From an uncultured Collinsella sp. (GTDB taxonomy: Bacteria > Actinomycetota > Coriobacteriia > Coriobacteriales > Coriobacteriaceae): a stretch of DNA of 27,073 bases. Numbering within the stretch: position 1 is the stretch's first letter; the number at the start of each line of letters is the position of its first letter. The notes below the pieces were generated by a model, which did not search any database, was not told the DNA's origin, and worked only from the letters and a program-made list of their open reading frames with translations. This document shows, in pieces, positions 22,803 through 27,073 of the stretch. Made by a program: the position numbers and the translations under genes. The stretch is from positions 1 to 27,073 of the forward strand of contig UQTD01000022.1 in the NCBI GenBank assembly GCA_900543845.1, written 5' to 3'.

Positions 22803-22835
22803 CGCTCCCTGGGACCGAATCCTGGGGAGCGTTTT
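22803..22835 (+). terminator. Intrinsic terminator of greA
   Basis: CGCTCCC (22803-22809) pairs with GGGAGCG (22825-22831), followed by TTTT (22832-22835). It lies 20 bp before the lysS start, so part of the transcripts may read through. Confidence 0.65.
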
Positions 22836-22853
22836 AGTTTGAGGAGCTATCTT

Positions 22854-24818
22854 ATGGCAGAAAACCAGAACGCCGCCGATCAGGCATCGACGCTCAACGA
22901 CGAGCGCGCCACCCGGCTGGCAAAGCGTGCCTCCCTGTTCGAGGCGGGCCAGAACCCGTATCCCGAGCACTCCGAGATTGAGGACTACGTCGTCGACATC
23001 GAGACTAAGTACGCCGAGCTCACCGATGGCGAGGACACTGAGGACGTCGTGAAGATCGGCGGCCGTGTGGTGGCCAAGCGCGGTCAGGGCAAGATTATGT
23101 TCATCGTCGTGCGCGACGCGACCGGCGAGATCCAGCTGTTCTGCCGCATCAACGATATGGACGAGGCCGCCTGGAACACGCTCAAGGCACTCGACCTGGG
23201 CGATATCCTGGGCGTGACCGGTGTAGTCGTGCGCACCAAGCGTGGCCAGCTTTCCGTTGCCCCCAAGAGTGCGACGCTGCTGTCCAAGGCCGTTCGCCCG
23301 CTGCCCGAGAAGTTCCACGGTCTCTCCGACAAGGAGACCCGCTATCGTCAGCGCTATGTCGACCTGATCGCCAACGACGACGTTCGCGAGACCTTCCGCA
23401 AGCGCTCGCAGATCCTCTCCACGTTCCGCCGCTTTATGGAGTCCGATGGCTACATGGAGGTTGAGACCCCCATCCTGCAGACCATCCAGGGCGGAGCTAC
23501 TGCCAAGCCGTTCATCACGCACTTCAACGCGCTCGATCAGGAGTGCTACCTGCGTATCGCCACCGAGCTGCACCTCAAGCGCTGCATCGTCGGTGGTTTT
23601 GAGCGCGTGTTCGAAATCGGTCGTATCTTCCGCAACGAGGGTATGGACCTTACCCACAATCCCGAGTTCACCACGATGGAGGCCTACCGCGCCTTCTCCG
23701 ATCTCGAGGGCATGAAGGCGCTCGCCCAGGGTGTCATTAAGGCCGCTAACAAGGCTATCGGCAACCCCGAGGTTATTGAGTACCAGGGCCAGACCATCGA
23801 CCTGTCCGGCGAGTGGGCCAGTCGTTCCATGACCGATATCGTCTCTGACGTGATTGGTAAGCCGGTCACCATCGACACGCCGGTTGAGGAGCTCGCTGCC
23901 GCCGCACGCGAGAAGGGCCTGGAGATCAAGCCCGAGTGGACCGCCGGCAAGATCATCGCCGAGATCTATGACGAGCTGGGCGAGGACACCATCGTCAACC
24001 CCACCTTCGTGTGCGATTACCCCATCGAGGTCAGCCCGCTTGCCAAGCGCTTTGAGGATGACCCGCGCCTGACCCATCGCTTTGAGCTGGTCATCGCCGG
24101 CCACGAGTACGCCAACGCGTTCTCCGAGCTCAACGACCCGGTCGACCAGGCCGAGCGCTTCGCTGCCCAGATGGCCGAGAAGGCCGGCGGCGACGACGAG
24201 GCCATGGAGTACGACGAGGATTACGTGCGCGCCCTCGAGTACGGTATGCCTCCCGCGGGCGGCATCGGCATCGGTATCGACCGCGTGGTCATGCTGCTCA
24301 CCAACCAGGCTTCCATCCGCGACGTGCTGCTGTTCCCGCACATGAAGCCCGAGAAGGGTTTCCAGTCCGGTGCCGCTGCTGCCAAGGCTGCCGAGGCCGG
24401 CAACACCGCGAGCCCCTTCGTCAAGCCGCTCAAGCCCACGGTTGATTATTCCAAGATTGCCGTCGAGCCGCTGTTTGAGGAGTTTGTCGACTTTGACACC
24501 TTCTCCAAGAGCGATTTCCGCGCCGTGAAGGTCAAGGCATGCGAGGCCGTCAAGAAGTCCAAGAAGCTGCTGAACTTTACGCTCGATGACGGTACCGGCA
24601 CCGACCGTACCATTCTCTCCGGTATTCACGATTATTACGAGCCCGAGGACCTGGTCGGCAAGACCCTGCTCGCCATCACCAACCTGCCTCCGCGCAAGAT
24701 GATGGGTATCCCCAGCTGCGGCATGCTCATCAGCGCCATCCACGAGGAGGAGGGCGAGGAGCGCCTCAACCTGATCCAGCTCGATGCCTCCATCCCTGCC
24801 GGCGCAAAGATGTACTAA
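22854..24818 (+). CDS. lysS: Lysyl-tRNA synthetase (class II) with C-terminal MetRS-type tRNA-binding domain
   Basis: This is a 654-residue protein, against about 500 for ordinary LysRS. Residues 1-500 hold the OB-fold anticodon-binding domain and the class II core: GGATAKPF (213-220), motif 2 RIFRNEG (257-263) and motif 3 GGIGIGIDRVVML (469-481). An Ala-rich linker follows (505-540). Residues about 546-654 match the dimerising tRNA-binding OB domain at the C-terminus of MetRS (SDFRAVKVKACEAVKKSKKLL, TILSGIHDYYEPEDLVGK, NLPPRKMMG). That domain binds tRNA non-specifically and should raise affinity for tRNA-Lys (inference). The ATG at 22854 with GAGGAG upstream is the start; a much longer open frame begins inside greA and is not coding there. 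Perfect hairpins follow the stop. Confidence 0.95.
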   Translation: MAENQNAADQASTLNDERATRLAKRASLFEAGQNPYPEHSEIEDYVVDIETKYAELTDGEDTEDVVKIGGRVVAKRGQGKIMFIVVRDATGEIQLFCRINDMDEAAWNTLKALDLGDILGVTGVVVRTKRGQLSVAPKSATLLSKAVRPLPEKFHGLSDKETRYRQRYVDLIANDDVRETFRKRSQILSTFRRFMESDGYMEVETPILQTIQGGATAKPFITHFNALDQECYLRIATELHLKRCIVGGFERVFEIGRIFRNEGMDLTHNPEFTTMEAYRAFSDLEGMKALAQGVIKAANKAIGNPEVIEYQGQTIDLSGEWASRSMTDIVSDVIGKPVTIDTPVEELAAAAREKGLEIKPEWTAGKIIAEIYDELGEDTIVNPTFVCDYPIEVSPLAKRFEDDPRLTHRFELVIAGHEYANAFSELNDPVDQAERFAAQMAEKAGGDDEAMEYDEDYVRALEYGMPPAGGIGIGIDRVVMLLTNQASIRDVLLFPHMKPEKGFQSGAAAAKAAEAGNTASPFVKPLKPTVDYSKIAVEPLFEEFVDFDTFSKSDFRAVKVKACEAVKKSKKLLNFTLDDGTGTDRTILSGIHDYYEPEDLVGKTLLAITNLPPRKMMGIPSCGMLISAIHEEEGEERLNLIQLDASIPAGAKMY

Positions 24819-24821
24819 CTA

Positions 24822-24868
24822 GTTACGCGGTTCTACGAACCGCGTAACGGCCCGACGCTGCGCGGGCC
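24822..24868. repeat. Two consecutive hairpins right after lysS
   Basis: GTTACGCGGTTC (24822-24833) and GAACCGCGTAAC (24837-24848) form a perfect 12-bp stem on a 3-base loop, three bases past the stop codon. GGCCCG (24849-24854) with CGGGCC (24863-24868) follows without a gap. Neither is followed by T residues. Confidence 0.8.
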
Positions 24869-24897
24869 GCATTTGGACAATCTGACGTTCAACTTCA

Positions 24898-24931
24898 AGG
24901 GCGCGACCAGAAGGTCAGCGCCCTTTCGTTT
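24898..24931 (+). terminator. Intrinsic terminator downstream of lysS
   Basis: AGGGCGCGACC (24898-24908) pairs with GGTC and GCGCCCT (24913-24924, one bulged A), followed by TTCGTTT. Confidence 0.75.
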
Positions 24932-24993
24932 CACGTCACCTTGTCACAAATGCGACCCGCTCGCTGGCGTTGCCAATACATCGACGTTGTCGG

Positions 24994-25080
24994 AGTAGTC
25001 ATTGGGGACGTTCTTAAACGACTAGTCGTTGGGGACGTTCTTAAACGACTAGTCATTCAAGAACGTCCCCAATGACTACT
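24994..25080. repeat. 27-bp repeat cluster: two direct units and one inverted
   Basis: Units lie at 24997-25023, 25024-25050 and, inverted, 25051-25077, with no bases between. The shared centre is TTGGGGACGTTCTT, bounded by AGTC and GACT. The outer 22 bases (24994-25015 and 25059-25080) are perfect inverted repeats, so the cluster can form a large hairpin. The same unit returns at 26929, on the other side of the exporter gene. Apart from this, 24932-25185 holds nothing I can support. Confidence 0.9.
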
Positions 25081-25185
25081 CAATGGCTATTGCGCGCATG
25101 GCTCGCATGACAGCCGTCTCTTTTATGTTTCCTTTAGCCGTCGCTGTTTAGGATGGGGGTTAGTCGATAGGAAGGGAGCACCGGG

Positions 25186-26754
25186 ATGGACGATGCGAGC
25201 GAGCGCGCGATTGAAGAGGACATGCTCGATCAGTTCAACTACTTTGATGATGAGGACGAGGAGCTGATCGACCGCCGCGAGCCAGCGCCGCTTGATTCCT
25301 TTGATCTGGTCGATGAAGAGACTGATGAGGTTGAGGACGAATCAACGGAGTCCCCACAGTCTTCGCGCCTTAACTCGCTGCTTTCGAGAGCCCCCATGCA
25401 CCACGGCGTTCGTGCCGGCGCGCTCCATATGAAAACTGACTGGCACCAGATCGTGACGGCAGGCGATGAACTTGCCGTCGATGCGCCGCTCACCGATAAA
25501 TCATCCATCATCTGCCGCACCGGTATGCTTATGCTTGCGAGCGGAACGGGTGCCTGGCGCGTGCGCGATACCATGAATCGCGTCGCCGCCGTACTCGGTG
25601 TGACCATCCACGTTGACTTAAGTCTCCTATCGTTTGAGTGCACCTGCATCGAAGATGGCCACTGCTTTAACGAGGTCGTCAGCTTGCCCACAACCGGCGT
25701 CAATACCCATCGCATTTGGATGATGGAGAGTTTCCTCAAGGAAATCGAGACCTATGGTCGTCGCTTCACGGTGCACGAGTATCACGAGATGCTCAAGACC
25801 GTTGAGAGTTCAAAACCTGATTACGCGCCTTGGCAACAGGGTCTTGCGGCGGCCTGCGCCTGTGGCGCCTTTGTCTTTTTACTTGGTGGCGGTCCTATTG
25901 AGATGGCATGCGCGTTCGTGGGCGCGGGTGTCGGCAACTTTGCCCGCTCCCATATTCTCAAGCAAGGCCTTGGTCAGTTCAGCGCGCTGACGACCGGTGT
26001 TGCGCTCGCTTGCGTTTCGTATCTGCTGGCATTGCTCGGCCTTGGCCAGGTCATACCGGGGGCAATGTCGCACCAAGAAGGCTATATCGGCGCCATGCTC
26101 TTTGTGATTCCCGGCTTTCCGCTCATTACGGCAGGCCTCGACATCGCCAAGCTTGACATGCGAAGCGGTATCGAGCGCCTTTCATATGCCGTATCGATTA
26201 TTGTGATGGCGACCCTCGTAGGTTGGATGGTTGCCGAGTGTGTTGGCCTGGCGCCGGACGACTTTGCCCCGCTCGGCCTTTCGCCGCTTGCTCTTACGCT
26301 CCTGCGCGTGGTGATGAGCTTCGTTGGCGTATTCGGCTTCTCGGTGATGTTCAACAGCCCGGTAAAGATGGCCGCGGCAGCTGGGCTGATCGGCGCCGTG
26401 TCCAATACCCTGCGTCTGACCCTTGTCGATGCGCCGACGATGATTCCCTTCCTGGGCCTCAGCACGGGAATGCCTCCCGAGGCAGCAGCGTTTATCGGCG
26501 CGCTGGTATCGGGTCTGCTGGCAAGCTTGGCCGAAGTCAAGCTCACCTACCCGCGCATCGCCCTCACGGTGCCTTCGATTGTCATTATGGTGCCCGGTCT
26601 GTATCTCTATCGCTCTATGTATTACATGTGCACCTTCGACACAGTCAATATGCTCGGCTGGTTTGTGCGCGCAGTGCTCATCGTAGCGTTTCTGCCCGTT
26701 GGGCTGGGTGTGGCTCGTACGCTCACCGACCCTCGCTGGCGCCACACCAGCTAA
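25186..26754 (+). CDS. ThrE-family threonine/serine exporter
   Basis: This is a 522-residue protein. Residues 1-60 are strongly acidic and probably disordered. Residues about 105-205 match the cytoplasmic domain of ThrE-type exporters (LMLASGTGAWRVRDTMNRVAAVLG). From about 214 onward there are about ten hydrophobic segments, with FVIPGFPLITAGLDIAKLDMRSGIERLSYA typical of the family's first membrane block. The second, smaller block (about 390-510) matches the other ThrE half, so both halves are in one chain as in Corynebacterium ThrE. It exports threonine and serine (and perhaps related solutes) using the proton gradient. GGAAGGGAG precedes the start. The gene stands alone and is flanked by repeats; a palindrome begins right after its stop codon. 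Confidence 0.87.
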   Translation: MDDASERAIEEDMLDQFNYFDDEDEELIDRREPAPLDSFDLVDEETDEVEDESTESPQSSRLNSLLSRAPMHHGVRAGALHMKTDWHQIVTAGDELAVDAPLTDKSSIICRTGMLMLASGTGAWRVRDTMNRVAAVLGVTIHVDLSLLSFECTCIEDGHCFNEVVSLPTTGVNTHRIWMMESFLKEIETYGRRFTVHEYHEMLKTVESSKPDYAPWQQGLAAACACGAFVFLLGGGPIEMACAFVGAGVGNFARSHILKQGLGQFSALTTGVALACVSYLLALLGLGQVIPGAMSHQEGYIGAMLFVIPGFPLITAGLDIAKLDMRSGIERLSYAVSIIVMATLVGWMVAECVGLAPDDFAPLGLSPLALTLLRVVMSFVGVFGFSVMFNSPVKMAAAAGLIGAVSNTLRLTLVDAPTMIPFLGLSTGMPPEAAAFIGALVSGLLASLAEVKLTYPRIALTVPSIVIMVPGLYLYRSMYYMCTFDTVNMLGWFVRAVLIVAFLPVGLGVARTLTDPRWRHTS

Positions 26755-26787
26755 TTGGTGCAAGGGGGACAGGTTACTTTGCACCAA
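26755..26787. repeat. Palindromic element at the exporter stop codon, core GGGACAGGTTA
   Basis: TTGGTGCAA (26755-26763) and TTGCACCAA (26779-26787) are perfect 9-bp arms around GGGGGACAGGTTACT. It begins directly after the stop codon, exactly like the element after rph. Confidence 0.8.
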
Positions 26788-26790
26788 ATG

Positions 26791-26857
26791 AGTTGCGGTG
26801 AAATAGGGACTGAATTGCTGCTTAAAGGGTCAAAACAGTCCGTATTCCACCGCAACT
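26791..26857. repeat. Long imperfect inverted repeat
   Basis: Arms 26791-26812 and 26836-26857 pair at 20 of 22 positions (AGTTGCGGTG with CACCGCAACT at the tips). They enclose a 23-base centre. It starts 3 bp after the previous element. It could be a MITE-like or REP-like unit; no open frame of note lies within. Confidence 0.75.
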
Positions 26858-26928
26858 TATGGGGTCGGGGGATTATCGGTGCCCTGCATCTTCATAAACT
26901 CAACGCTTACGAAGCGCAGGGTTTTCGT

Positions 26929-26974
26929 AGTCGTTGGTGACGTTCTTAAACGACTGGTCGCTGGGGATGGTCTT
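26929..26974. repeat. 27-bp repeat, further copy plus degenerate partial copy
   Basis: 26929-26955 differs from the unit at 25024-25050 by one base (GGTG for GGGG). 26956-26974 is a degenerate partial unit (GGTCGCTGGGGATGGTCTT). The rest of 26858-27073 has no supportable gene. A small hairpin lies at 27000-27025 (CCCTCCTA with TAGGGGGG), and a -10-like TATAGT at 27032-27037 may be part of a promoter leading out of the window. Confidence 0.75.
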
Positions 26975-27073
26975 GGGTCTGGCGCATTGGCGATTAAGGC
27001 CCTCCTATCCGATTGATTAGGGGGGTGTTCCTATAGTTTTGTCAACTGGGCAATGCTGTTTTCGAGATTGAAT

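Noticed and set aside
22584..22853. N-terminal extension of lysS inside greA
   Set aside because: It overlaps greA in another frame and lacks LysRS features; ATG at 22854 has a good ribosome-binding site.
22722..24743. 673-codon minus-strand open frame opposite lysS
   Set aside because: Shadow of a high-GC gene; low-complexity Leu/Gly/Asp/Val-rich translation and no start signal.
24997..25077. CRISPR array made of 27-bp repeats
   Set aside because: Units abut without spacers and one is inverted; no cas genes.
26882..26924. Terminator for the exporter gene (CCCTGC/GCAGGG with TTTT)
   Set aside because: Stem is only six pairs with a long loop and it lies beyond two repeat elements; too weak to list.

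Overview
The window is about 27 kb of GC-rich, densely coded bacterial chromosome. Nothing in it looks like a phage or a plasmid. Gene content and style suggest a Coriobacteriia actinobacterium, most likely Collinsella or a close relative. The supporting points are a fused two-domain EcfA, a lysyl-tRNA synthetase with a MetRS-type tail, a binding-protein/permease fusion, Veg next to IspE, and many short palindromic intergenic repeats. The genus is my inference; no rRNA or other marker is present to prove it.

Left part (1-4703, + strand): an imperfect 80-bp tandem repeat is followed by a promoter, an FMN riboswitch and a complete riboflavin ECF transporter operon (ribU, fused ecfA1A2, ecfT). 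Two tandem paralogous genes for PNPOx-fold, probably flavin-binding proteins come next. The neighbourhood looks like a flavin uptake and use module.

Arginine block (about 4750-9950, + strand): a hairpin and a candidate ArgR operator/promoter precede argC-argJ-argB-argD, the acetylated (recycling) ornithine pathway. A hairpin with a T-run lies between argC and argJ, and a probable terminator follows argD.

Middle (9950-14770): a nearly perfect 185-bp tandem duplication carries the 3' end of a tRNA-Val gene, its terminator and a second tRNA-like 3' fragment. The intact minus-strand tRNA-Val(TAC) follows. Then come two minus-strand genes: asnB (glutamine-hydrolysing asparagine synthetase) and, upstream of it, a fused amino-acid binding protein/permease with an extra beta-rich domain. 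No matching ATPase gene is in the window.

Right part (14941-24818, + strand): a cell-wall and housekeeping run holds a MurE-family ligase, a HAD hydrolase, murI, rph, rdgB, dtd, veg and ispE. It is followed by tRNA-Pro(CGG), tatA, greA and lysS. Several intrinsic terminators are clear. Small inverted repeats with a GGGACAGGTT-like core sit directly behind stop codons.

End (24819-27073): hairpins and a three-unit 27-bp repeat cluster precede a ThrE-type threonine/serine exporter gene. The same 27-bp repeat family appears again after it, so the exporter is bracketed by repeats.

Most genes are ordinary core metabolism. The less ordinary points are the dedicated riboflavin ECF operon with its flavoprotein pair, the orphan binding-protein/permease fusion, the LysRS tail, the tRNA-linked duplication, the repeat families and a palindrome lying on the tatA promoter.
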